Assembly (NCBI RefSeq): GCF_003991355.1
Contig: NZ_RCSU01000004.1
Location: 310,001-374,000, forward strand
Length of the DNA stretch: 64,000 nt
DNA from: Pseudoflavitalea rhizosphaerae
Lineage (GTDB): Bacteria; Bacteroidota; Bacteroidia; Chitinophagales; Chitinophagaceae
Reading direction: 5' to 3'
The notes beneath the pieces are model-generated. The model was given only the letters and a program-made list of their open reading frames with translations. It was not told the origin of the DNA and made no database searches. Position numbers and translations under genes: made by a program. Shown here in pieces: positions 26,174-33,761 of the stretch; within the stretch, counting starts at the first letter, position 1, and every line of letters begins with the position of its first letter.

Positions 26174-26734
26174 TTGAAACTCTTCATAAAAAATATGGTA
26201 TGCATTCGCTGCAAAATGGTGGTGAGGGATGAGTTAACAAAACTTGGATTGCATTGTACTGTAGTGGAACTGGGAGAAGCAGAAATCCTTGAAACCATTA
26301 CCCCGGAACAACGGGAAGAGATCCGGTCTGTTCTGTTACGATCCGGACTGGATCTAATGGACGATAAAAAAAGCATGCTTATCCAAAAAATAAAGCAAGT
26401 GATTATCGAATTGGTGCATTACTCCGAAGAACCACTAAGGGTCAAGTTCTCTGAATACCTGAGCCGGCAATTGAATTACGATTATACTTACCTGGCCAAT
26501 ATCTTCTCGGAAGTGCAGGGCACTACCATCGAGAAGTTTATCATTTCCCACAAGATCGAACGGGTTAAGGAACTGCTGGTCTACAATGAACTCACACTTT
26601 CCGAAATTGCATTCCAGATGCATTACAGCAGCGTATCGCATTTATCCGCTCAATTCAAAAAAGTAACGGGACTTACTCCTTCCTATTTCAAACAGATCAA
26701 AACCCAGCGGCGTAATATGCTGGACGAGCTTTGA
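26174..26734 (+). CDS. AraC-family regulator with N-terminal CxxC (HMA-like) module, second copy
   Basis: A 186-residue paralogue of the regulator at 22873-23424, aligned end to end: KNMVCIRCKMVV N-terminus (C10, C13), middle LSRQLNYDYTYLANIFSE, and AraC helix-turn-helix (NELTLSEIAFQMHYSSVSHLSAQFKKVTGLTP). TTG at 26174 is taken as start because it aligns with the ATG of the paralogue; the alternative ATG at 26195 would cut the HMA-like strand. It is divergent from the bestrophin gene and 118 nt upstream of the desaturase, whose promoter region has an 11-bp direct repeat that could be its operator. Confidence 0.83.
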   Translation: MKLFIKNMVCIRCKMVVRDELTKLGLHCTVVELGEAEILETITPEQREEIRSVLLRSGLDLMDDKKSMLIQKIKQVIIELVHYSEEPLRVKFSEYLSRQLNYDYTYLANIFSEVQGTTIEKFIISHKIERVKELLVYNELTLSEIAFQMHYSSVSHLSAQFKKVTGLTPSYFKQIKTQRRNMLDEL

Positions 26735-26800
26735 TGGCCTTCCCGGAAAGTGGGAATTATGTGATATAATACTGGAATCCTATAACGCTGCTCCGGGCAA

Positions 26801-26839
26801 ATTGTATCACCTTTAGCAGGTATCGTCTATTGTATCACC
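26801..26839 (+). promoter_or_regulatory. Direct repeat upstream of the desaturase gene (possible operator)
   Basis: ATTGTATCACC occurs at 26801-26811 and 26829-26839, 28 bp apart start to start, ending 13 nt before the desaturase ATG. AraC proteins commonly bind direct repeats, and an AraC gene ends just upstream. Role is inferred. Confidence 0.4.
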
Positions 26840-26852
26840 CATCGCAAAGCAT

Positions 26853-27926
26853 ATGTCCAGAGTAACATTTGATAACAGTAACCGCCTGTTCTACCAGGCC
26901 GTTAAGAAATCGGTGGATGCTTATTTTCAAAGCAGGCGCCTCAGAAAAACCGGCAATTGGAAATTGTATTTGAAAGCATTCATATTGATTCCACTTGCCA
27001 TTGGACTGTATGTTTACCTTCTTTTGGGGCACTATCACGGAGTATCCGGGATCCTGCTGGCAGTCTTGCTGGGATTGTGCCTTGTTTGTATCGCTTTCAA
27101 TGTGATGCATGATGCCTGTCATGGCAGTTATTCCCGCAAAAAATGGGTGAATGAGCTCATGGGCCTTAGCATGAATGCTTTGGGCAGTAACAAATTTATC
27201 TGGAAGATCAAGCACAATGTGATCCATCATACTTATACCAATATCGATGGTATTGATGATGATCTTGCCAATAGCTTCCTGATAAGGATGTGTACCACGC
27301 AGCGATGGAGGCCCATACATCGCTTCCAGTTCATTTACGTATATCTTCTGTATGCCATCAGCACACTAAACTGGATGTGGGGCACGGATTTTGTAAAGTA
27401 CTTCACCCGTAAGATCCACCATACTCCGATCAGGCATATTGGCCTGCATCAGCATTTTGTTTTTTGGACAAGCAAATTGTTGTACCTGTTCTTTTATGTA
27501 GCGGTGCCAGTTTATTTCCTTGGCTGGCAACCCTGGCTCACGGGTTTTCTCATTGTTCATGCGGTAATGGGACTTGCCTTGTCCATTGTTTTCCAACTGG
27601 CGCATGTGGTAGAGAAAACTACTTTCGGGTACATTGGAGAAAGTCCCAAAGTGATAGCCCAGGAATGGGCTGCTCACGAGGTCAGCACCACAGCCGATTT
27701 TGCTCCTGAAAACAAAGTGATCAGTTGGCTGGTGGGTGGGTTGAACTTTCAAATTGAACATCATCTTTTCCCTCAGATCAGTCATGTGCATTACCCGGCA
27801 TTGAGTAAGATAGTACGGCAGCAATGTGAACTTTTCGGGCTCCCTTACAATTACTACCCTACGATGCAGCAGGCTATTTATTCTCATGTTCGCCTCATGA
27901 AGCAACTGGGACGCCCTTATGCCTGA
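26853..27926 (+). CDS. Membrane fatty-acid desaturase (acyl-lipid/acyl-CoA type)
   Basis: A 357-residue integral membrane di-iron enzyme. Three histidine boxes are present: HDACH (86-90), HNVIHH (121-126) and QIEHH (300-304). The Q in the third box is typical of front-end (delta-5/6-like) desaturases. There are helix pairs at about 40-80 and 205-250. It introduces a cis double bond into acyl chains in the inner membrane, usually with a ferredoxin or cytochrome b5-type donor; none is encoded nearby. It overlaps the convergent downstream gene by 10 bp. Confidence 0.92.
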   Translation: MSRVTFDNSNRLFYQAVKKSVDAYFQSRRLRKTGNWKLYLKAFILIPLAIGLYVYLLLGHYHGVSGILLAVLLGLCLVCIAFNVMHDACHGSYSRKKWVNELMGLSMNALGSNKFIWKIKHNVIHHTYTNIDGIDDDLANSFLIRMCTTQRWRPIHRFQFIYVYLLYAISTLNWMWGTDFVKYFTRKIHHTPIRHIGLHQHFVFWTSKLLYLFFYVAVPVYFLGWQPWLTGFLIVHAVMGLALSIVFQLAHVVEKTTFGYIGESPKVIAQEWAAHEVSTTADFAPENKVISWLVGGLNFQIEHHLFPQISHVHYPALSKIVRQQCELFGLPYNYYPTMQQAIYSHVRLMKQLGRPYA

Positions 27927-28324
27927 TGCTGTGGTTGAAAAGCCAGCTCTGCACCCTGGATGCTGTAGAAAAGATTTTGTAACTGGTGTAAATGGAGCAT
28001 ATGCTGTACAATTGGATGATGAGCAAAATCCAGCGGAAAATAATCATTATCCAATTCTATGGAATAGGTCTTTTCAGGCCTGTGGTGTTGCCATAACCTG
28101 AAATAAGGATGGAAGGTGAAACCCAGGAGCACCAGTAACTGATCGGTGATCTTTACATTCTCCAGCCTGTCAGACGCTGCATTTTCAAATTGAACATCTC
28201 CATCCATCTCAAAGCCAATCAGTTTTTCTTTTTCTTTTCCATTAATATTGAGGCTGCATATTTTACGTAGTTTGTTATCCACCAGCACAAAATTGCCGAT
28301 CCGGAATTGTTCTATATCAATCAT
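27917..28324 (-). CDS. Hypothetical RIGN-motif protein
   Basis: A 135-residue protein with no recognised function. FRIGNFVL near the N-terminus, ITDQLLVLLGF in the middle and HLHQLQNLFYSIQGAELAF at the end match a small-protein pattern I recognise from Bacteroidota genomes and their phages (LRIGN ... EEWLxxFGF ... VHxLQNLYFxLTGEEL). No signal peptide or membrane segment. It may be a phage-derived or plasmid-maintenance-associated protein, but this is not established. It converges on the desaturase with a 10-bp overlap. Confidence 0.7.
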   Translation of the reverse strand: MIDIEQFRIGNFVLVDNKLRKICSLNINGKEKEKLIGFEMDGDVQFENAASDRLENVKITDQLLVLLGFTFHPYFRLWQHHRPEKTYSIELDNDYFPLDFAHHPIVQHMLHLHQLQNLFYSIQGAELAFQPQHQA

Positions 28325-28352
28325 GCTACAGATTTAAAGCTGGTTTGGAAAT

Positions 28353-28386
28353 AACAACTGCCCGACTCTCGCCGGTAGCAGTTGTT
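28353..28386 (-). terminator. Inverted repeat between the cupin and RIGN genes
   Basis: Perfect 9-bp arms AACAACTGC (28353-28361) and GCAGTTGTT (28378-28386) with a 16-nt spacer. No T tract follows on the minus strand, so it may be an operator or mRNA hairpin instead of a terminator. Confidence 0.4.
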
Positions 28387-28446
28387 CATTCGTCGTGGCC
28401 ATTATAAGAAATAAGCGAAAAGGTGATTTTCTGGTTAATACATTCT

Positions 28447-28812
28447 TTATTCGTAACCACTTTTAATAGTGGTAAGTATCAATTTAAACCGGCCATTGGG
28501 CTCGATATGATTGGGTGCGTGTGCAGGAATAATGATCCCTTCACCAGTGTGCAACAGAATGGTCTGTTTGTCGATAACAAGCTCTGCCTTGCCTTCGATA
28601 ACCTGAACAAAGGTTTCGAAAGGGCTTGTTTTTTCTTTCATTCCTTCGCCATGATCAAAAGAAACCATACTGATATCGCCCGTAGACTTCCTGATAATGG
28701 TTCTTGTGCCCACTGAATTAGGTATGTATTCCAGAATCTCTACAATGATATGCGCTTTAGATCTTTCCAGTTCAGGAGAGAAGGGTGCATTATCTTCTGT
28801 GGAACTATCCAT
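28447..28812 (-). CDS. Cupin-domain protein
   Basis: A 121-residue single-domain cupin. SMVSFDHGEGMKEKTSPFETFVQVIEGKAELVID (about 49-82) carries the first cupin motif region, and HTGEGIIIPAHAPNHIEPNGRFKLILTTI the second (H-x-IxP-x-x-x-H). Metal ligands are partly replaced in motif 1: the usual HxH is absent, with H54 and E66 present. It may bind a small molecule or act as a sensor or isomerase; the substrate is unknown. A single gene. Confidence 0.8.
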   Translation of the reverse strand: MDSSTEDNAPFSPELERSKAHIIVEILEYIPNSVGTRTIIRKSTGDISMVSFDHGEGMKEKTSPFETFVQVIEGKAELVIDKQTILLHTGEGIIIPAHAPNHIEPNGRFKLILTTIKSGYE

Positions 28813-28860
28813 AGTGTAAAGTTTGATTCATTGATTCAGCAACTGGGAAGTTTTAATTGA

Positions 28861-29016
28861 AGGGCCAGGATAGAAATCCAGCCCGTTTAGATAATCCAAT
28901 ATCCTATGAAAAACCTGATTAAAGATAGATTGACGGAGAGTAGCATTTGTTATCGAATTCCATATTGCTTTTATATAATTCACACATTGCCTTGCCGGCG
29001 GCTTCAATGTGTGAAT
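28861..29016. repeat. Intergenic repeat copy B plus 12-bp inverted repeat
   Basis: Diverged second copy of the element at 18338-18472: hairpin GGGC..GGAT/ATCC..GCCC (28862-28884), then AATCCAATAT, ending in ATAATTCACACATT (28975-28988). Here the end is extended into a perfect 12-bp inverted repeat, ATTCACACATTG (28978-28989) and CAATGTGTGAAT (29005-29016), with a 15-nt spacer. It lies between the divergent cupin and small secreted-protein genes, so the inverted repeat could be an operator. Confidence 0.5.
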
Positions 29017-29093
29017 GTTGCTACATATAAAGCAAATTGTATATCGTGAGGGTAGCTGAATGAGCAGACCTTTGCTGAAGGAGAATTTAAATT

Positions 29094-29387
29094 ATGAAAA
29101 AGATCTTTGGTTTCGTCCTGTTGTTGATGGTGGTGGCGGTCTGTTCGGCAAACGCACAGAAAAATGCGAAAAAAGACACGGCAGGATTTGTTGAAAAATC
29201 TGCGAATAAAACAGCGGAAATAGCTGTCAAGGGAAAAGCGACGCTGGTAGATAAGGTGTATAAAGATAAGGTTGGCCCCAACGGTCAAACAATATATATC
29301 GACAGGCATTCCAAATATTACTGGGTGGATAAGAAAGGCCATAATGTATATATATCCAAGAGCAAACTCAGGCCTAAAAAGAATTAA
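29094..29387 (+). CDS. Small secreted basic protein, function unknown
   Basis: A 97-residue protein. Sec signal peptide (MKKIFGFVLLLMVVAVCSANA, cut about residue 22), then a Lys-rich linker and a C-terminal segment with GPNGQTIYIDRHSKYYWVDKKG and YISKSKLRPKKN, a Tyr/Lys-rich beta-hairpin-like repeat seen in small Bacteroidota secreted proteins. A strong AAGGAG Shine-Dalgarno lies 12 nt upstream of the ATG, unusual in this phylum. Periplasmic or surface location is likely. The next gene starts 16 nt later and is probably co-transcribed. Confidence 0.7.
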   Translation: MKKIFGFVLLLMVVAVCSANAQKNAKKDTAGFVEKSANKTAEIAVKGKATLVDKVYKDKVGPNGQTIYIDRHSKYYWVDKKGHNVYISKSKLRPKKN

Positions 29388-29403
29388 TCCAACACATTCA
29401 AAA

Positions 29404-29898
29404 ATGAAACAAATACGAACAGCGCTGCTTTTGGCAGTTGCCTGCTTTCCCGCCTCAGTTGCTTTGTCGCAAACCAGCGATACCTCTGTACTGTTCAATA
29501 AAGAAAACAGGCATACTGTAATGCTGTCTGTTGAGCGGCCTGAAAAGGAAGCGAGAGAAGCATTGAGGCTACGCCTGGAACGCTCAGGTTTGAAGGAAAG
29601 AATGGCCAACAATGTAGCCATGTATAAAGATGTTGTATTCCCTGAGATCAGTTCTGAGAAAATAGATATCTATACAAAAGTGGAGCAGGGGCCGGACAAT
29701 ACCAGCATCGTGTACATGGCAGTTTCAAGAAAAGACAAGAACTTTACGCATGGCAGGTTCGACAGCAGTCTGACTGAACATGTAAAAACATTCCTGCAAT
29801 CTTTCACCGGCGATGCAAACCGGTACTCCGGTAATATCGATATCTCCAACCAGATGGATGATATCACCCTGGCTGGGTTATACTGGCGCATTTTGTAA
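29404..29898 (+). CDS. Secreted hypothetical protein
   Basis: A 164-residue protein. A signal peptide ends about SVALSQ (residue 22); the mature part is mixed alpha/beta with two predicted beta segments (KIDIYTKVEQG; NTSIVYMAVSRK) and no cysteines. The frame is open further upstream inside the preceding gene, but the ATG at 29404 gives a clean signal peptide directly after that gene. I do not recognise the family. It is likely a periplasmic partner of the 97-residue protein encoded just before it. Confidence 0.65.
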   Translation: MKQIRTALLLAVACFPASVALSQTSDTSVLFNKENRHTVMLSVERPEKEAREALRLRLERSGLKERMANNVAMYKDVVFPEISSEKIDIYTKVEQGPDNTSIVYMAVSRKDKNFTHGRFDSSLTEHVKTFLQSFTGDANRYSGNIDISNQMDDITLAGLYWRIL

Positions 29899-30398
29899 CC
29901 CGTATCTCAAAAGCTCTCCAATGATGAAGATCAGAATATATCATGATGGTTGTCAGTCCGGAAGGCAAAGTATTACGCTTGCCTTATTGTGAATACTGAA
30001 TTGATAATAAACCAACGTCAGTATACAATCAGGGCGGGTAAATTCCTGCCCCTGTTAATGTAATGATTGACGGGAGTTATTGTATTTGAATGAAGGCGAC
30101 TTTATTTTTGTTTGTCAAATCACGAGTATATATAAGTACCTATACTCTTGAATTACGTTTTATAATTTTCTAATTTTACTATGATCGTGCATACTACCAT
30201 GTAATCATTTCGATACAATATTCCTATTCTTGTCCGTATTATTTTGAAACGCCTGACCTCCTCATCAATTGTAAGTGTCCTCTGTTTTTGGAGCAATTCC
30301 CTGGCAGCATTGTGGATCACCTGCATGTACATGCAGTTGGATCAATCAATGGGGGATTAATGCCCTTTCCTGAAAATCTGTTCCGCTAAATGTAAGTT
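29899..30398. other. 500-nt non-coding region with two dyad elements
   Basis: No credible reading frame. AT-rich in the middle (about 30100-30240). A 9-bp imperfect GC hairpin (30030-30054, CAGGGCGGG with CCTGCCCCTG, one bulge) may terminate the upstream gene pair; no T tract follows. A perfect 16-bp palindrome (30321-30336) precedes the gene at 30399. No TAnnTTTG box was found near that start. Confidence 0.6.
30321..30336. promoter_or_regulatory. Perfect 16-bp palindrome, candidate operator
   Basis: CTGCATGTACATGCAG is identical to its reverse complement and lies 62 nt before the ATG at 30399. Its length and placement suit a dimeric regulator site, possibly autoregulation. Function is inferred. 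Confidence 0.45.
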
Positions 30399-31652
30399 AT
30401 GGCAAGAAAACCCACTACATTTGACCCAGTAGCGTTAGAGTTCCTGAAGGAGTTTGTGAAGCGAAAAGTGAATTTGCCTTGTACCAGCTTTTCACATATC
30501 CAACAACTTACGGAAAGCATCCGGCTTACAACCGGCGAGTTTTTATCACTTCAGACATTGAACCGCTTGTTCGGAATTATTCCCAACGGCTTCAATCCTT
30601 CCCTGAATACATTGGATACACTGGCCCGTTATGCCGGGTTTGGTGCTTTTTCCGATATAGAAGCCATTGCTGATAACAAATCATATATCGGAAAGGAGAA
30701 CAATGATTTGTATAAGATACTCAATAGCCTTTTCGGAAACACAGAAGTCAGTGCTGTTGAGGAGCCGGGGATTTTTCTGGTAATAGAAAATCTTTACAGC
30801 CTGATCCAAAAAGACCTTGTGTTCAGCAAACTGATCTTTGCTCAAATGGCCAGGATACCCCTGGGCAGGAAATACTTTTTTGAACAATTGGTGTATGTTG
30901 ATCAACTGGCTGGTTCTTATGGAGATGCCTTGCCTGTTTGTCTTTTATATGCAAACGACAGGGAACAAACTTTCTTTATCCTCACAATGTTCTGTTACAA
31001 GTATTTCCTCATGGACGATAGTTTGCTGTTCAACAATTACTTTCAGATATTGATCAACTACCCCCATTCAGAAGTAATGAAGTTCAGACCGCATATCATA
31101 GACAGGTATTACGCAGTACTTGTTCTGAATGAAGTGTATGGAAACAGGAACCCTGGTCCTGATGCTGCTGAAACACTGAACTCGATTCCTGAACTGGATT
31201 ACTTCTCTTCCCCTCCCGGCTACCATCATCATACCCGATTCCTGTTGGGTGAGGCTTTGTTGCTGGCAGGTCAATTTGGTAAAGCATATGAGATACTGAA
31301 CAATACAAGTCTGAAAATTGACTATAAGGGCAAGATGGATAAGATGTACTACGAAACTTCAATAGCTGTGTATAAGCTGGTGTCTGGATATTTTTCCCAC
31401 CAGATCAATTCACAAAGGGCGAAATCCATTTGCCACCAGTTGTTGGACGCTCCCATGCCGCTCCTGGCAGCCGACTTCCTTAATCTCATGCTGATGTGTT
31501 TACTGATGCAACTGGAAATAAAAAGCACAGCGAAGAAAATATGCAGGGATAAAATAGAAGTGTTGGTTAATAAAACAAAATTCACTTCATTCTATACTTT
31601 TCTGAGCTTATGTGGAGAAGAATGTAACACAAAAAAAATTAATGGATATTAA
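30399..31652 (+). CDS. Putative regulator: HTH-like N-terminus with long helical domain
   Basis: A 417-residue cytosolic protein. The first about 90 residues contain TTGEFLSLQTLNRLFGI and NPSLNTLDTLARYAGFGAFSDI, a module I recognise from many Bacteroidota proteins (LSxxTLxRLFG ... PSxxTLDxLARYxG) that looks like a helix-turn-helix. The remaining about 325 residues are almost all helical, with TPR-like pairs (GEALLLAGQFGKAYEILNN). No enzyme motif. It is the last gene before the polysaccharide operon, on the same strand, 271 nt upstream of the UpxY-like gene, so it may control that operon. Function is unproven. Confidence 0.65.
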   Translation: MARKPTTFDPVALEFLKEFVKRKVNLPCTSFSHIQQLTESIRLTTGEFLSLQTLNRLFGIIPNGFNPSLNTLDTLARYAGFGAFSDIEAIADNKSYIGKENNDLYKILNSLFGNTEVSAVEEPGIFLVIENLYSLIQKDLVFSKLIFAQMARIPLGRKYFFEQLVYVDQLAGSYGDALPVCLLYANDREQTFFILTMFCYKYFLMDDSLLFNNYFQILINYPHSEVMKFRPHIIDRYYAVLVLNEVYGNRNPGPDAAETLNSIPELDYFSSPPGYHHHTRFLLGEALLLAGQFGKAYEILNNTSLKIDYKGKMDKMYYETSIAVYKLVSGYFSHQINSQRAKSICHQLLDAPMPLLAADFLNLMLMCLLMQLEIKSTAKKICRDKIEVLVNKTKFTSFYTFLSLCGEECNTKKINGY

Positions 31653-31876
31653 TGGAAGAAATATTAAGTGGAAGATAATGCAATTTTGTACCACCTTGAT
31701 TCAATAGTATTTTTCTCTCAACATTTTTAGTAGCTCACATTTCTCGCCATCCAATTATTCCATGAAACAGTAAAGTTTCATCATACCGTATCTCCCATTC
31801 GTATTTGTATTTATGCAGTTGTGGTTTTCCCACTGTAAATAGCCTCTATTGTTTGATCAACTCCTCTGTGACAGGA

Positions 31877-31891
31877 AATAGCGAAGCTATT
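31877..31891 (+). promoter_or_regulatory. Small hairpin in the leader of the polysaccharide operon
   Basis: AATAGC (31877-31882) GAA GCTATT (31886-31891), 33 nt before the antiterminator ATG. The 271-nt leader 31653-31923 has no clear TAnnTTTG promoter; the closest is TATTGTTTG, one base too long. It may be part of an antitermination or pause signal. Confidence 0.35.
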
Positions 31892-31923
31892 GGCTAACCT
31901 CATCATCAATCAAAACTGACATA

Positions 31924-32418
31924 ATGAGTGATTTGGAAAAATGGTATGCGCTGTATACGCGGCCCTGCCAGGAGCGAAAAGTTGCCCAACAATTATTACT
32001 CCGTAACATTCAGCACTATTGTCCGCTCAAAATGGTTCAAAGGCAATGGAGCGACAGGAAAAAGATCATTCACGAACCCTTGTTCACTTCGTATGTGTTT
32101 GTCCGTTTGGCCGCCTCCAAAATGAGTTGGGTGAGAGACCTGGATGGTGTGGTGGACTTTGTTCAGTTCTGCCGGAGACCTGCCATTATAAGAGATGAAG
32201 AAATTGAAGCCGTAAGGCAGTTCCTGAAGGAATTCAGACAGGTAAGAGCCGAAAGGATCGATTTCAGGGTCCATGACAAAGTGCAGGTAGTGGAAGGAAT
32301 ATTCATGAACATGACCGGAGACGTAGTAGAGGTATTGCATAAAACAGTGAAAGTTGCCATCCCCTCATTGGGTTATCAGCTGGTAGCGGAAATGGAAAAA
32401 AGCAACCTGCGGAAATAA
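31924..32418 (+). CDS. UpxY-like NusG-family transcription antiterminator
   Basis: A 164-residue NusG paralogue. The NGN domain (about 6-105) contains WYALYTRPCQERKVAQQL and HEPLFTSYVFVRL; the KOW domain (about 118-160) contains VHDKVQVVEGIFMNMTGDVVEV. In Bacteroides, UpxY proteins are encoded first in capsule operons and let polymerase read through the long operon. The position here is the same. The inhibitory partner UpxZ is not present next to it. Confidence 0.92.
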   Translation: MSDLEKWYALYTRPCQERKVAQQLLLRNIQHYCPLKMVQRQWSDRKKIIHEPLFTSYVFVRLAASKMSWVRDLDGVVDFVQFCRRPAIIRDEEIEAVRQFLKEFRQVRAERIDFRVHDKVQVVEGIFMNMTGDVVEVLHKTVKVAIPSLGYQLVAEMEKSNLRK

Positions 32419-32463
32419 TATCCTCTCAAAGTTTTTATCAAACTGAATTTATAACATAACGTC

Positions 32464-33750
32464 ATGGAACAACCGAGTATTTGTATTGTTGGTCTTGGGT
32501 ATGTGGGACTACCCCTGGCTGTAGAGTTTGCTGAAATATATCCGGTAACCGGATTCGATATCAATGAGCGGCGGCTTGGAGAGTTACAGAACGGGAACGA
32601 CAGCACATTGGAGATTAGCAGGGAAAGACTTACCGGGCTGATCAAAAATATTCAGAACTGTAAACCCGGATTGTTCCTCACCAAAGATCCGGAAGCATTA
32701 CGGAATGCCAATGTGTACATCATTACAGTTCCAACGCCGGTGGATAAGCATAACAAGCCTGATCTCCGTCCATTGAAAAAATCCAGCAGTGCTGTTGGCG
32801 CTGCATTGAAGTATGGGGATATTGTTATTTACGAATCTACTGTATTCCCCGGCGCTACCGAAGAGGAATGTGTTCCGGTGCTGGAGCGGGCTTCAGGCCT
32901 TGTGTTCAACAAAGATTTTTTTGTAGGCTACAGTCCTGAAAGGATCAATCCGGGAGATAAGGAGCACACGGTTACCCTTATAAAAAAAATTACTTCCGGT
33001 TCAACACCTGAAGCTGCTGCCAGGGTCAACCAGTTGTATGCAAGCATCATCAAGGCCGGAACGCATCTTGCCCCATCCATAAAAGTTGCCGAAGCAGCCA
33101 AAGTGATAGAAAATACACAACGGGATATCAATATTGCTTTCATCAACGAATTGTCCAAGATCTTCAATTGCCTTCAAATAGACACGCAGGAAGTATTGGA
33201 AGCAGCATCCACCAAATGGAATTTCCTTCCTTTCAAACCAGGCCTGGTAGGTGGTCATTGTATCGGGGTTGATCCTTACTATTTGGCGCAAAAAGCCATG
33301 GAAGTGGGCTACCATCCGGAGATCATTCTGGCCGGAAGGAGATTGAATGATGGAATGGGATCTTATGTGGCCACTGAAGTGATCAAGATGATGGTGAGGA
33401 AAGGGATCCAGGTTTCCGGCAGTAAATGCCTGATCATGGGAATCACGTTCAAGGAAAACTGTCCGGATGTGCGTAATACCAAAGTAATTGATATAGTCAG
33501 GTATTTATGGACCTATCATATAGATGTTGATGTGTTCGATCCCTGGGCCGATCCTGAAGAAGTGCAGAGAGAGTATGGGATCTGTTCGGTCCAGGAGATC
33601 CCCGAAGGAAATGTGTACGATGCAGTGATCGTTACGGTGGCCCACAGGCAATTCAGTCATGAAATGATCAGGGAGCTTTCCAACGGGCACAGTGTATTGT
33701 TCGACGTAAAATCAATTTTTGATAAGAGCCTGGTGGATGCCCGGTTATAA
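32464..33750 (+). CDS. UDP-HexNAc 6-dehydrogenase (TviB/WbpA-like)
   Basis: A 428-residue nucleotide-sugar dehydrogenase. NAD-binding [11 protein letters not shown] (9-19), central-domain segments [18 protein letters not shown] and [11 protein letters not shown], catalytic Cys at about 265 in [14 protein letters not shown]-terminal UDP-binding domain with [16 protein letters not shown]. It oxidises UDP-GlcNAc (or UDP-GalNAc) to the uronic acid in two NAD-dependent steps in the cytosol. With the next gene it probably makes UDP-GalNAcA. It starts 45 nt after the antiterminator gene. Confidence 0.92.
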   Translation: MEQPSICIVGLGYVGLPLAVEFAEIYPVTGFDINERRLGELQNGNDSTLEISRERLTGLIKNIQNCKPGLFLTKDPEALRNANVYIITVPTPVDKHNKPDLRPLKKSSSAVGAALKYGDIVIYESTVFPGATEEECVPVLERASGLVFNKDFFVGYSPERINPGDKEHTVTLIKKITSGSTPEAAARVNQLYASIIKAGTHLAPSIKVAEAAKVIENTQRDINIAFINELSKIFNCLQIDTQEVLEAASTKWNFLPFKPGLVGGHCIGVDPYYLAQKAMEVGYHPEIILAGRRLNDGMGSYVATEVIKMMVRKGIQVSGSKCLIMGITFKENCPDVRNTKVIDIVRYLWTYHIDVDVFDPWADPEEVQREYGICSVQEIPEGNVYDAVIVTVAHRQFSHEMIRELSNGHSVLFDVKSIFDKSLVDARL

Positions 33751-33761
33751 ATACTCACAGT

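Noticed and set aside
18459-28988. The shared 14-mer as att sites of the integrase element
   Set aside because: The integrase lies outside the bracketed block and the tRNA end is not part of the repeat, so it does not fit a simple att pair.
29004-29621. 205-codon minus-strand frame
   Set aside because: Antisense to two small secreted-protein genes that have signal peptides and suitable start spacing.
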